DNA from: Alphaproteobacteria bacterium
GTDB taxonomy: Bacteria > Pseudomonadota > Alphaproteobacteria > SMXP01
DNA: 49,231 nt
Reading direction: 5' to 3'
Assembly (NCBI GenBank): GCA_028285305.1
Contig: JANQPV010000058.1
Coordinates: 1 to 49,231 of the forward strand
The number at the start of each line of letters is the position of its first letter. The stretch's first letter is position 1. Made by a program: the position numbers and the translations under genes. Below the pieces are notes generated by a model that saw only the letters and a list, made by a program, of their open reading frames with translations, was not told where the DNA came from and ran no database searches. Positions 17,224 to 24,860 of this stretch are shown in pieces.

Positions 17224-18558
17224 ATGAGTATGAGACCGCGTATACTTCTGTCATTGGTTGTTTTATTGGGGGGAATTTCGCCTATACATGCCCATGAAGT
17301 GGACCCCATAAAGTATAGCTCATCGCCGCTGCTCAAGGATTCCAAGTGGGGGTTTATCGCGGCCGTCCAAAGGGCGCTGAATCGCGAGTTGAAATCATGC
17401 CCGGACGAGTATCGGACCACGATTGGTGTCGACGGCGTGTTCGGCCAATCGACGAGTTCGATGTTGGATCTGTTGGGACGCTGCAAGAACAAGGTGGGCT
17501 CAATCAACGGCGGTTCCATAAACCATGCGGCGGTGAGTGAACTCTTTCCCCGGGACAAGATCCCAACCGCCCTCGACCGGGCCTCAATGCTGACGTTCAC
17601 CATGCAGGGCAGAGACTTTGATTGCATGCAGTGGAACGTGGCGGAGTGCCCCCGAAAAGGGGCGGGCTACTATCGAAGGACAGCGCGAGTAAGTCAGTGT
17701 CCAGATCATAAAGCATCCGGATACTCGTTTTCCTGGGGGCCGTTCGGCGCCTCCGCAACTCAGCCGGGCAGCGCAGCTCATTCCCTTTCCCGCAAGCCCG
17801 GCGAGGCGACGGAAATTTTGCGGGCACTGAGCCGCAAGGACTCAGATCGCCTTTATGAAGTCTTCGACGAAGCCAACGCAACAGGCTTACGCTCCATCCT
17901 TCAGTATCGGCCGTCCGGAACTTACGCGACGGGGGAGCCGCTGGAATCCATGTATAAGTCCATTTGCCAAGACGAAAGTCAGCGGAACGCCTGGAAAAGA
18001 GCCTTCAAAAATCTGGGCAAAGAACAGTTCGTCAGAGAGGCATATGACGAGCACGCCTTTGGACGAGGATGGCTGCTCACCGGCTTAAGAAGACGCTATG
18101 ACATATATGATGATGTGGGACTTAAACCATCGGAAGTCGACTTTGGTTTTATCTTGGATCGTACAATCCATCGCGGAACGGCGGTAAACAATGGCGGGGG
18201 AGGGTGCAGAATCCAAGACCGGTACTGGGATCTGTACGATCTATTGTCAGGTGTTGTCAGCGACAACGCCTTGATGCGGTATGCGTTTTTGATGTGCGCC
18301 CAGGATCCCGATCCCACGTTGGATCGCGGAGCCAGAGACTTGGTGTATTTGCGGCACGCGTTTGGACCAACAAGCACGTTGATCCGAAAGGCAACAGATA
18401 CCGGGCGTGCGCGCGCGTTTTTGGAGGACTACCGTCTCGCGGTAAGCCCCTATCGGTCGTCGTTTGGCACGCTGACCGCCGAATCGGTCGGCCTAAGCGA
18501 CGAACAAGCCGGCCCCAAGAAAGGCCAGCTCTCCAAGCTCAAGCGAACGCAGTGGTAG
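17224..18558 (+). CDS. Secreted Cys-rich protein with peptidoglycan-binding-like domain
   Basis: I do not recognise the whole protein. A signal peptide is clear (MRPRILLSLVVLLGGISPIHA, cleaved before HE). The mature protein contains eight cysteines, suggesting disulfides and a periplasmic or extracellular location. Residues about 43-90 (WGFIAAVQRALNRELK ... GVDGVFGQSTSSML) look like a peptidoglycan-binding (PG_binding_1) fold. The C-terminal 200 residues (RYDIYDDVGLKPSEVDFGFI, then LDRTIHRG) faintly recall lysozyme-like or chitosanase-like helical enzymes; this is a guess. ATG 17224 and ATG 17230 both follow the GGTGGAG ribosome-binding site. It stands alone on the plus strand between the VWA gene and a MaoC gene. 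The 287 bp upstream hold no other gene that I can see. Confidence 0.7.
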   Translation: MSMRPRILLSLVVLLGGISPIHAHEVDPIKYSSSPLLKDSKWGFIAAVQRALNRELKSCPDEYRTTIGVDGVFGQSTSSMLDLLGRCKNKVGSINGGSINHAAVSELFPRDKIPTALDRASMLTFTMQGRDFDCMQWNVAECPRKGAGYYRRTARVSQCPDHKASGYSFSWGPFGASATQPGSAAHSLSRKPGEATEILRALSRKDSDRLYEVFDEANATGLRSILQYRPSGTYATGEPLESMYKSICQDESQRNAWKRAFKNLGKEQFVREAYDEHAFGRGWLLTGLRRRYDIYDDVGLKPSEVDFGFILDRTIHRGTAVNNGGGGCRIQDRYWDLYDLLSGVVSDNALMRYAFLMCAQDPDPTLDRGARDLVYLRHAFGPTSTLIRKATDTGRARAFLEDYRLAVSPYRSSFGTLTAESVGLSDEQAGPKKGQLSKLKRTQW

Positions 18559-18616
18559 GACGAAAGTCACCGACGGCGCCGCGAGCGGCCCATTCGCGAC
18601 GACGACACTCGGTATC

Positions 18617-19492
18617 TTAATCAAATACGGCGAAGCCCTGATCGATCGCTGTCGAACCATCATGAGTTCGGACATCGAATCGGACAAGGTTGGCGCTTTG
18701 CGCATTACGTTCGAAACGAATTTGAATGTCGTGACCGGGGATCACCATCCCAACAAAGCGGCCGTGCAGTCTCTTTAAACGCCGCCCTTCGCTCGCTGCG
18801 CTGGCGCGCGTCACTTCGCGTGCGGCCAGAGCCCAAGTTGCCGTCCCATGCAGTATGATGTCGGGCAATCCAGCCGCCAGTGCGACCTCACGTTCTGTGT
18901 GGATTGGATTCCAAATATCCGCACACTCCGTATATGTGTGAGGCATCTCCCGCGGGATCGGGACGCGGACACGATCGGCATCATCTCCCAAACCATCGAG
19001 AGCGCCCTCCGGAAGAGGCGGCACAGGCTCAAGCGTCTTCGCTTCTCCGTCCATCTCAACACCTCTGTAAATGGCGCTGGACCAAGACGTGACAACCGGG
19101 TCTCCTGTTGCGGCATCTACGGTGTCAAGCTTCGTGACGGCGAGAGTACCGGCTTTGATAGGGTGTGCGGACACGATTTGGGCACGAGTCGTCAGCGTGT
19201 CTCCGGGCACAACAGGACGATGAAAAATCGAATCTTGAATGGCGTGAACGCCCCGGCGCGCTTCTTCAAGGGGAAGCGCAATCTGCGCCTGGCGTTTGTC
19301 GATAGCGACCACGGCCCATTCGAGCGAAACACAAAAGGCGGGGGGTGCATAGATCCCGGCTGTATGGGCATCGTCAAGATAGTGATCGGCGGTTTCACCC
19401 ACGCCGGCCGCATAGGACAACACACGACGTGTGGAAACGGTTACGGTGTTTGCTTCGAACTCACTGCCGACGGCGCTGCTGGGAAAGGCCAC
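18617..19492 (-). CDS. MaoC-like hot-dog dehydratase
   Basis: A 291-residue protein of the MaoC/hot-dog superfamily, which includes (R)-specific enoyl-CoA hydratases and acyl dehydratases. An N-terminal hot-dog half (about 5-140) contains RRVLSYAAGVGE and PGDTLTTRAQIVSA. A C-terminal half (about 155-290) has the hydratase-like signature DIWNPIHTEREVALAAGLPD, followed by HGTATWALAAREV, which places the Asn/His catalytic-type residues and the conserved HG. The natural acyl substrate is not evident. It lies between moxR and the secreted-protein gene, 113 bp after moxR ends, on the same strand. Confidence 0.85.
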   Translation of the reverse strand: MAFPSSAVGSEFEANTVTVSTRRVLSYAAGVGETADHYLDDAHTAGIYAPPAFCVSLEWAVVAIDKRQAQIALPLEEARRGVHAIQDSIFHRPVVPGDTLTTRAQIVSAHPIKAGTLAVTKLDTVDAATGDPVVTSWSSAIYRGVEMDGEAKTLEPVPPLPEGALDGLGDDADRVRVPIPREMPHTYTECADIWNPIHTEREVALAAGLPDIILHGTATWALAAREVTRASAASEGRRLKRLHGRFVGMVIPGHDIQIRFERNAQSANLVRFDVRTHDGSTAIDQGFAVFD

Positions 19493-19605
19493 GTTCGCGT
19501 GTCTCGGATAATCCGTTTATCACCCAAGCGGCGATGATAACATGAAGCCGGACATCATCAACATCCGTGCGATGACTTCGCTGCCGGACGTCGCCGCCGC
19601 AAAAA

Positions 19606-20454
19606 CTAAGACCGCTCTCTGCGTGCAAGGAAGGCCAGGCGCTCGAACAAGTGGACATCTTGCTCGTTCTTCAAGAGCGCGCCGTGGAGCGGCGGGATCA
19701 GTTTATTGGGATCGCTTTCGCGAAGTGTCTCAGGATCTACATCCTCGTTCATGAGAAGTTTCAGCCAATCGAGCAGTTCTGATGTGGACGGCTTTTTCTT
19801 CAGGCCCGGTACGTCCCGTACTTCGTAGAAGCGCTTTAGGGCGTTGGCCACCAAGCGCTCTTTGACGCCGGGATAATGCACCTCAATGATTTCACGCATG
19901 GTGTCGGCTTCGGGAAACTTGATGTAGTGGAAGAAACAGCGGCGCAGGAATGCGTCCGGCAGCTCTTTTTCGTTGTTCGATGTGATGATGACGATGGGAC
20001 GTTGCTTTGCCGAGATGGTTTCGCCCGTCTCATAAACAAAGAACTCCATGCGATCGAGTTCTTGCAGCAAGTCGTTGGGAAATTCGATGTCGGCCTTGTC
20101 GATTTCGTCGATCAGCAGAATGGGGCGCTCCCCGGATTCAAAGGCATCCCACAACTTGCCCTTTTTGATGTAATTCTTGATGTCTTTGACCCGCTCATCG
20201 CCCAACTGAGAGTCGCGCAAACGCGAAACCGCGTCATATTCATACAGGCCTTGTTGAGCTTTCGTCGTGGATTTCACATGCCACTCGATGAGGGGCGCAC
20301 CAATGGCTTTGGCAACCTCGATGGCCAAAACGGTCTTTCCTGTTCCAGGCTCACCCTTGACCAGAAGCGGCCGTTCCAGAGTGATCGACGCGTTGACAGC
20401 GATCCGCAGGTCATCGGTTGCGACGTAATCTTTGGTTCCCTCAAATTTGGTCAT
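19606..20454 (-). CDS. MoxR-family AAA+ ATPase
   Basis: A 282-residue AAA+ ATPase with Walker A GEPGTGKT, Walker B ILLIDEIDKAD, a sensor-1 region VIITSNNEKELPDAFLRRC and a C-terminal lid. The HVKSTTKAQQGLYEYD loop is typical of the MoxR subgroup that pairs with CoxE-like VWA proteins, as a co-chaperone for metal cofactor insertion or complex activation. ATG 20454 has GAGGGG four bases upstream; a longer GTG start adds four residues. Its presumed VWA partner ends 2.7 kb away on the same strand. Confidence 0.9.
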   Translation of the reverse strand: MTKFEGTKDYVATDDLRIAVNASITLERPLLVKGEPGTGKTVLAIEVAKAIGAPLIEWHVKSTTKAQQGLYEYDAVSRLRDSQLGDERVKDIKNYIKKGKLWDAFESGERPILLIDEIDKADIEFPNDLLQELDRMEFFVYETGETISAKQRPIVIITSNNEKELPDAFLRRCFFHYIKFPEADTMREIIEVHYPGVKERLVANALKRFYEVRDVPGLKKKPSTSELLDWLKLLMNEDVDPETLRESDPNKLIPPLHGALLKNEQDVHLFERLAFLARRERS

Positions 20455-20616
20455 AGATCCCCTCACATTTTATTTGGGCTCGCGAGAGCGTCCTTCATCG
20501 ATCGGCGGTCTCGCACTGACAATTTGTCGGGACCCTAGTGCGTTCCGTTAGTGGGCGCAAGCATTCCGCTTGACCTCAACGCATACCTCTCCTGAGACGG
20601 TCGTCTTATCGTGCGG

Positions 20617-20725
20617 AAAAAAGAAAAGGGACGACCGCTGGAAGGGGGAAGAGCCTAAGCTCCAATGTGGCGGTCGTCCCAGTTAGCTGGAGGTTTATTG
20701 CAGCAAAATCATCCTCTCAAAAAAT
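20617..20725 (-). ncRNA. Candidate small RNA between flagellin and moxR
   Basis: The minus strand carries a perfect 11-bp stem GGGACGACCGC / GCGGTCGTCCC (20670-20680 and 20628-20638) around a 31-nt loop that contains a small GAGC/GCTC helix and a C-rich stretch. It is followed directly by TTTTCTTTTTT, the pattern of an intrinsic terminator. Upstream lies an AACCTCC (anti-Shine-Dalgarno-like) stretch and, at 20738-20755, a TTGG-N7-TTAAC half CtrA site. A stem with a large C-rich loop before a U-run recalls alphaproteobacterial trans-acting sRNAs (for example suhB/mmgR), but I cannot assign the family. The 5' end is estimated. Confidence 0.5.
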
Positions 20726-20784
20726 GCCTTCTGTTGCGTTAACCCTAAGCCAAATTAGCGTCGTTTTTCGAGAATTGGCGAAAG

Positions 20785-20816
20785 AAAAAACCCGCTTCAG
20801 AAGAACTGAAGCGGGT
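20785..20816 (-). terminator. Intrinsic terminator of the flagellin gene
   Basis: On the minus strand the perfect 11-bp stem ACCCGCTTCAG / CTGAAGCGGGT has a 5-nt loop and is followed by a T-run (TTTTTTCTTTC). It lies about 46 bp after the flagellin stop and is a textbook Rho-independent terminator. Confidence 0.9.
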
Positions 20817-20861
20817 CTCGAAAGTTGAGAGGGGCAGTTGGGAGTTAAGGAGTTAAAACAC

Positions 20862-21701
20862 TTAAGATCGGAACAGAGCCAAGATGGATGTGGGGGCCCG
20901 ATTGGCGATGGCCAACGCTTCGGTGGCCAATTGCTGACGCGTCTGTAACGCTTGCAGCGCGGCGCTTTCTTTACCTAGGTCCGCATCCACAAGATTGCCG
21001 ACGCCCACGGTCAGCGCATCTTGGATATTCACGATGAACTCGGCATGAGACTCGAGCTGCTTGGCGTTGCCGCCGAGAACCGCCAGCCGGCCGTTCACAA
21101 ATTCGATGGCCACATCCAACTGGGCGACCTCGGTTTGGGCGTTTGCCGCCGTTGTCAGATCGCCGAGTTGGCCGCCGTTCGACGTACGGTCCAGTTGTGT
21201 CTTGAAATCGACGGCCTGGATCACGAACGCGGAGCTTGTCGCGGCGGAAGGCTCGGACAGCACAAGCAAGTCCGTTGTCGTTTGGTTGATCAGGTTGAAG
21301 CCACTGAACGTTGCGGAATCGATAATCGTAACCAGCTGATCAATCAGGGCCTGGTATTCCTGGTCATAGAACGTACGCTGAGTATTGCTAAGCGAAGGGT
21401 CCGCGGCCTGGACGGCTGTGGTCTTCATTTCGATGAGCAAATCGGAAATTGACGTGGCGGCGGCGATCGCAACATCGACAATGTTTGTGCCCCGATTAAC
21501 GCTCTGTGCAACGGAATCATAGGAGGAAATATCAGCCCGCATCGATTGCGCAACGGAGAAAATACCGGCGTCATCGACGGCGTCGGCTACGCGAAAGCCG
21601 GTGCTGATCTTCTTTTGAACGTCGTCCAGCTCGCGGTTGGTGCGGTTCAGATTCTGCAGCGCGACCAGCGCGGACTCGTTCGTGTTAATCGTAACGGGCA
21701 T
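20862..21701 (-). CDS. Flagellin
   Basis: A 279-residue flagellin, the filament subunit. The N-terminal D0/D1 helices (TNESALVALQNLNRTNRELD, later VADAVDDAGIFSVAQSMRAD) and the C-terminal helix (ESAALQALQTRQQLATEALA, ending SILALFRS) are conserved. There is almost no surface D2/D3 domain, as in small alphaproteobacterial flagellins. It is transcribed alone: a sigma54 promoter lies 62-77 bp upstream, GGAGGGG precedes the ATG, and an intrinsic terminator follows. FlaF and FlbT, which usually accompany alphaproteobacterial flagellins, are not encoded here. Which flagellin paralogue it is cannot be decided. Confidence 0.95.
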   Translation of the reverse strand: MPVTINTNESALVALQNLNRTNRELDDVQKKISTGFRVADAVDDAGIFSVAQSMRADISSYDSVAQSVNRGTNIVDVAIAAATSISDLLIEMKTTAVQAADPSLSNTQRTFYDQEYQALIDQLVTIIDSATFSGFNLINQTTTDLLVLSEPSAATSSAFVIQAVDFKTQLDRTSNGGQLGDLTTAANAQTEVAQLDVAIEFVNGRLAVLGGNAKQLESHAEFIVNIQDALTVGVGNLVDADLGKESAALQALQTRQQLATEALAIANRAPTSILALFRS

Positions 21702-21762
21702 CAGCCCCTCCTATTGCCTTTCTAGCAGCGCCGAGGATGTTCCTCGAATTTGAAAGCTTAGG

Positions 21763-21778
21763 AGCAATGGATATGCCA
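21763..21778 (-). promoter_or_regulatory. Sigma54 promoter of the flagellin gene
   Basis: The minus strand reads TGGCATATCCATTGCT, with GG-N10-GC spacing and a consensus -12 TTGCT. It predicts a start near 21752 and a leader of about 50 nt, fitting late flagellar gene control through FlbD and RpoN. Confidence 0.82.
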
Positions 21779-21853
21779 CATTCGCCACGGGGTATATCCT
21801 CTTGATTTAATTAGATAAAAGTGAACCGACCGCGCATCTGCCGGGAGACAAAT

Positions 21854-21869
21854 GGCAATTTTCGCCGGT
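21854..21869. promoter_or_regulatory. Candidate FlbD (ftr-like) site of the flagellin gene
   Basis: GGCAATTTTCGCCGGT lies 76-91 bp upstream of the flagellin sigma54 promoter, an enhancer-type distance. It shares the xCAA-N-TT-GCCGG pattern with sites next to flgK and flgF. Between here and about 22240 I see nothing else that I can support; open frames there have no familiar composition. Confidence 0.45.
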
Positions 21870-22249
21870 TTCATTCCGCCGGACGGGGAACAATTTGCCT
21901 AGGCAGGACAGGGTATCTGTCAATCCTTTGAGGTTTCCGGGCATCTATTGCTTGGTCGAACGCTAAGGCCTTTTGCACCAGCAAGATTTGTTTTCGCATC
22001 GGTGTGTTCCCTTCGATTGAACTGACATTTGACGCGGCTTACGGCGCCCTGTCCTCGGGCTCAGAGCCCAAGCGATGTCCTTACGAGCTCTGCGCCGTTT
22101 CGCATGAATTGACGCCGGCTTGTTCCTGTTTTGGATGTCTAAAAACACGTACATTCTGAAATTCTTCCTTTGTGGATCGGCGTACCGGAAGCAAGAGGAC
22201 CTTGTTTCCAGGGCACGACGGCTTGGAACATCTTTCCGGTTTGGCGAGA

Positions 22250-22322
22250 CCCGCCCGGTGGATCGCCGGGCGGGCACCCCCTGAAGCGGCTTCCGCGCAG
22301 AGAGAGGAGAGAGCGGAAGCCG
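22250..22322. other. Two strong tandem hairpins after dps
   Basis: Two perfect inverted repeats lie back to back: CCCGCCCGG / CCGGGCGGG (22250-22258 and 22266-22274, 7-nt loop) and CGGCTTCCGC / GCGGAAGCCG (22287-22296 and 22313-22322). The loop of the second hairpin is purine-rich on the plus strand (GAGAGAGGAGAGA). They start 23 bp after the dps stop on the minus strand. No U-run follows either one, so they are more likely a structured 3' UTR, a bidirectional barrier or a small RNA than a simple terminator. Confidence 0.6.
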
Positions 22323-22344
22323 ACCGATGTAGGGCAATTCAGGC

Positions 22345-22848
22345 TTATTGGACGATCAGCGCATTGAGCATCCAGGCTGACTCCTCGTGAAAGCCAATGC
22401 GAGAGGTGAGCAGGTCTGCCGTGTACACATCATCGGCGTCTTCCGCGACCTTGACGATTTCGCGCAATTGTTCGGCTAGCGTTTGATGATCACGGGCCAA
22501 TTGCTGCACCATCGTCCCGGTATCAGGAAACTCCAAGACATCTTCAACCATGCTTTCCCGGGCATAGCGGCTCAGTCCGATGGGTGTGGGGAAGCCGATG
22601 GCGCGGACCCGTTCTGCGATTTGGTCGACGGCCTCGGCCATATCCTTATACTGTGCATCCGTCAGATTGTGGACAGCGTAGAACAAGGGACCTGTGACGT
22701 TCCAGTGAAACGCGTGGGTCTTGTGATAAAGAACATAGGTACTCGCCAAAGCACGTCCAAGCAGCTCCGACAATACCTCGCGGTCGTGGCGTTCAACGTT
22801 GGTACGTACAGGGAGTTCCTCATTGCGGATGTTCAGAATCTTGTTCAT
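22345..22848 (-). CDS. dps: Dps family DNA-protection/ferritin-like protein
   Basis: A 167-residue four-helix ferritin-like protein. Dps forms 12-subunit cages that oxidise and store iron and shield DNA during oxidative or stationary-phase stress. The ferroxidase signature is present: THAFHWNVTGPLF, then HNLTDAQYKDMAEAVDQIAE with the expected His, Asp and Glu. The C-terminal helix FHEESAWMLNALI is also typical. It lies downstream of a MarR gene on the same strand with a 111-bp gap, so MarR-linked stress control is possible. Confidence 0.93.
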   Translation of the reverse strand: MNKILNIRNEELPVRTNVERHDREVLSELLGRALASTYVLYHKTHAFHWNVTGPLFYAVHNLTDAQYKDMAEAVDQIAERVRAIGFPTPIGLSRYARESMVEDVLEFPDTGTMVQQLARDHQTLAEQLREIVKVAEDADDVYTADLLTSRIGFHEESAWMLNALIVQ

Positions 22849-22959
22849 TTTTTCTTCCTTTCATGTTGGGCTCGACTTGCCCGGGGGGCAAGGAACCTCG
22901 TTTCTAGGGATATGACGCATTTGATTTTCTCGAGGCCGAGCTCGAGGGGAGGCCGCCAG

Positions 22960-23502
22960 TCAATCGCGTTTTACTGGCGGGGCCACCGTTAGAACCGGTG
23001 AGGCGTCGATCTCATCGGCTCCCATCATGCGCGCCACTTCTTGCAGCGCTGCAATGATTTCCGTCTGACGTGTTTTCGTCAGGAGAGAGAAAGTCTGAGC
23101 AAACTCTTCTTGCAGCAAAGGCGGAGAGTTTTTAAGCATCTGTGCGCCTTCGCTCGAAAGCTTTGCGTGGACGATCCGTTTGTCCCTGGTGCTGCGATAG
23201 CGTTCGACCAGGTTTCTGCTTTCTAAGCGATCTAGGATAGTCGTAACCGTCGCCTGACTGAGACTGACATTGGCGGACAGCGACCGCATGGTCACCTCAC
23301 CCATTTCGTCTATTGCCCTTAAGACGACAAGTTGAGGGACGGTGAGGCTCGTGTCACGGCTCAACTTCTTAGAGTACATATCAGTCGCGCGAATGATCTG
23401 CCGCAAGACGGTCAACACCTCGTTCGACAACTCCACATTAGACTTCGACGGTTTTCTAGCCATAAAGGGTTCTATATCGAGACTGATTTCCGTTTCAAGC
23501 AT
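22960..23502 (-). CDS. MarR-family transcriptional regulator
   Basis: A winged-helix regulator of about 180 residues. The core (VLRAIDEMGEVTMRSLSANV, then SLSQATVTTILDRLESRNLV and the wing STRDKRIVHAKLSSEG) is classic MarR. Members sense small molecules or oxidants and repress neighbouring genes. I chose ATG 23502; GTG 23517 and ATG 23463 are alternatives. A near-consensus sigma70 promoter overlapped by a palindrome lies just upstream, suggesting self-repression and shared control of the divergent gene at 23601. The signal and targets are unknown. Confidence 0.88.
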   Translation of the reverse strand: MLETEISLDIEPFMARKPSKSNVELSNEVLTVLRQIIRATDMYSKKLSRDTSLTVPQLVVLRAIDEMGEVTMRSLSANVSLSQATVTTILDRLESRNLVERYRSTRDKRIVHAKLSSEGAQMLKNSPPLLQEEFAQTFSLLTKTRQTEIIAALQEVARMMGADEIDASPVLTVAPPVKRD

Positions 23503-23541
23503 TTCTTTGACCACCAAACAATTGACTTATTAAGTTTCGTG

Positions 23542-23575
23542 GTCTATTAATTAGACATCAAAACATTAGTTGTCA
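23542..23575 (-). promoter_or_regulatory. marR promoter with overlapping operator
   Basis: The minus strand has TTGACA (23570-23575), a 17-bp spacer and TAATTA (23547-23552), a strong sigma70-type promoter. The inverted repeat GTCTA-TTAAT-TAGAC (23542-23556) covers the -10 box, the usual place for a MarR-type autorepressor operator. The plus-strand gene at 23601 begins within 50 bp, so one operator could serve both directions. Confidence 0.6.
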
Positions 23576-23600
23576 ATGAAAAATCGAAGGATTATCTAAA

Positions 23601-23867
23601 GTGACCAAAAGAACGCCGGAAATGATGTCTAAGATGATGGAAGACTCAGCCGACACCGTCACGGAAGCAATGGATCAGATGCAGGATGTAGCGACCCGGC
23701 TCGAAACGAACGTTGCCGACGGCATTCAACCGGATGTCAGAGAGATGCGCCAATGGCTGACGGCACTCGACGAAAAAGCGGATCTCCGATTAAAGAGAAT
23801 GACATGGGCTCTCTGGGGGCTTGCGGCACTGAACGCGGTGGTCGTCCTTCTTTTGGCGGTCAAATAG
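23601..23867 (+). CDS. Small membrane protein, unknown function
   Basis: An 88-residue protein with GTG start and an upstream GAAGGA. Residues 1-65 are helical and charged (QMQDVATRLETNVADGIQ), and the C-terminus is a single transmembrane helix (WALWGLAALNAVVVLLLAV), so it is probably tail-anchored in the inner membrane. I do not recognise a family. It stands divergent from marR and 26 bp before the ZntB-type transporter gene, suggesting an operon. Confidence 0.75.
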   Translation: MTKRTPEMMSKMMEDSADTVTEAMDQMQDVATRLETNVADGIQPDVREMRQWLTALDEKADLRLKRMTWALWGLAALNAVVVLLLAVK

Positions 23868-23893
23868 ATCTAAGCTTCGACGAAAGACATCAA

Positions 23894-24856
23894 ATGAAAC
23901 ACCCAATTATCTGCGCTTATGACATCAAACTTGAAGGCGAGGTCGCCGAGCTGACGGCAGAAGACGTGTCTTCTCAGCTCGCGTCCGACGCAATCTATCG
24001 CTGGGTCCATGTCGACCTCACTCAGGCAGGCGCAAAAGACATTATTCGAACCTTTGCGGACGATTTGGCTACTGATGCACTGACGGCGGAAGAAACAAGA
24101 CCGCGTTGCAGTAAGCTGGAGAACGGAACGATCTTGAACTTGCGGGGTGTCAATCTAAATCCGGGTCAGGATCCCGAGGATATGGTCTCCATCCGCATTT
24201 GGTTCACGTCCGGATTCATTTTGTCGGCCCGGGTTCGGAAACTGGCTGCCGTAACGGATCTTCGTAACGAAATCGATGCCGGCCGTGCACCAGAAAACGT
24301 GAGTTCATTTCTGGCGCGCCTCACGCAAGGCCTGACGGAACGCATGGATCCGGTTATCGGCGATCTGAGCGATCAGGTCGACGCTCTCGAAGATCGAAGC
24401 CTCGAAAGTACAGAAGGGCTGCGTGCGGAGCTCTCGGACGTACGCCGGACAGCCATCAAGCTAAGGCGGTATGTGGCCCCCCAACGGGAAGCTATATCAA
24501 GGATGGTTTCGGATGGAACGTTTATGCTCGACAGTTCGGCCCGCATACAGCTCAGCGAAACGGCCGACAAAATCACTCGCATAGTTGAGGAGATGGATGC
24601 GATCCGGGAACGCAGCTCAATCCTCTCGGATCGGCTGGCCGACCGGCGCGCGGAAGAAATGAACAATCACATGCTCGTGCTTTCTGTCGTTGCCGCGATA
24701 TTTTTGCCCTTAGGCTTTTTGACCGGACTTCTGGGCGTGAATATAGCCGGGATCCCAGGCGCCAGTTATCCATTGGCGTTTCTTGTCTTTTGTGCACTCC
24801 TTATCGTGATTGGGTTTTTGCTTCTGTTCCTGTTCAGACGAATGAAGTGGATTTGA
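23894..24856 (+). CDS. zntB: CorA-family ZntB-type metal transporter
   Basis: A 320-residue CorA-superfamily protein with a large cytoplasmic N-terminal domain (1-255), a long helix, and two C-terminal transmembrane segments (about 262-282 and 292-312). The pore motif is GVNIAGIPG; a GVN followed by GIPG favours ZntB (zinc transport) over CorA (GMN). ATG 23894 starts at the conserved domain and an upstream in-frame extension overlaps the preceding gene, so it was rejected. An MscS-like gene follows four bases after its stop. Confidence 0.87.
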   Translation: MKHPIICAYDIKLEGEVAELTAEDVSSQLASDAIYRWVHVDLTQAGAKDIIRTFADDLATDALTAEETRPRCSKLENGTILNLRGVNLNPGQDPEDMVSIRIWFTSGFILSARVRKLAAVTDLRNEIDAGRAPENVSSFLARLTQGLTERMDPVIGDLSDQVDALEDRSLESTEGLRAELSDVRRTAIKLRRYVAPQREAISRMVSDGTFMLDSSARIQLSETADKITRIVEEMDAIRERSSILSDRLADRRAEEMNNHMLVLSVVAAIFLPLGFLTGLLGVNIAGIPGASYPLAFLVFCALLIVIGFLLLFLFRRMKWI

Positions 24857-24860
24857 TTTC

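Noticed and set aside
20738-20755. Full CtrA site in the flagellin-moxR gap
   Set aside because: Only one half (TTAAC) is intact; the other half is TTGG, so it is mentioned only as a weak half site.
21963-22337. 124-codon open frame on minus after dps
   Set aside because: Very basic, low-information composition without a family, overlapping the two strong hairpins; no ribosome-binding site seen.
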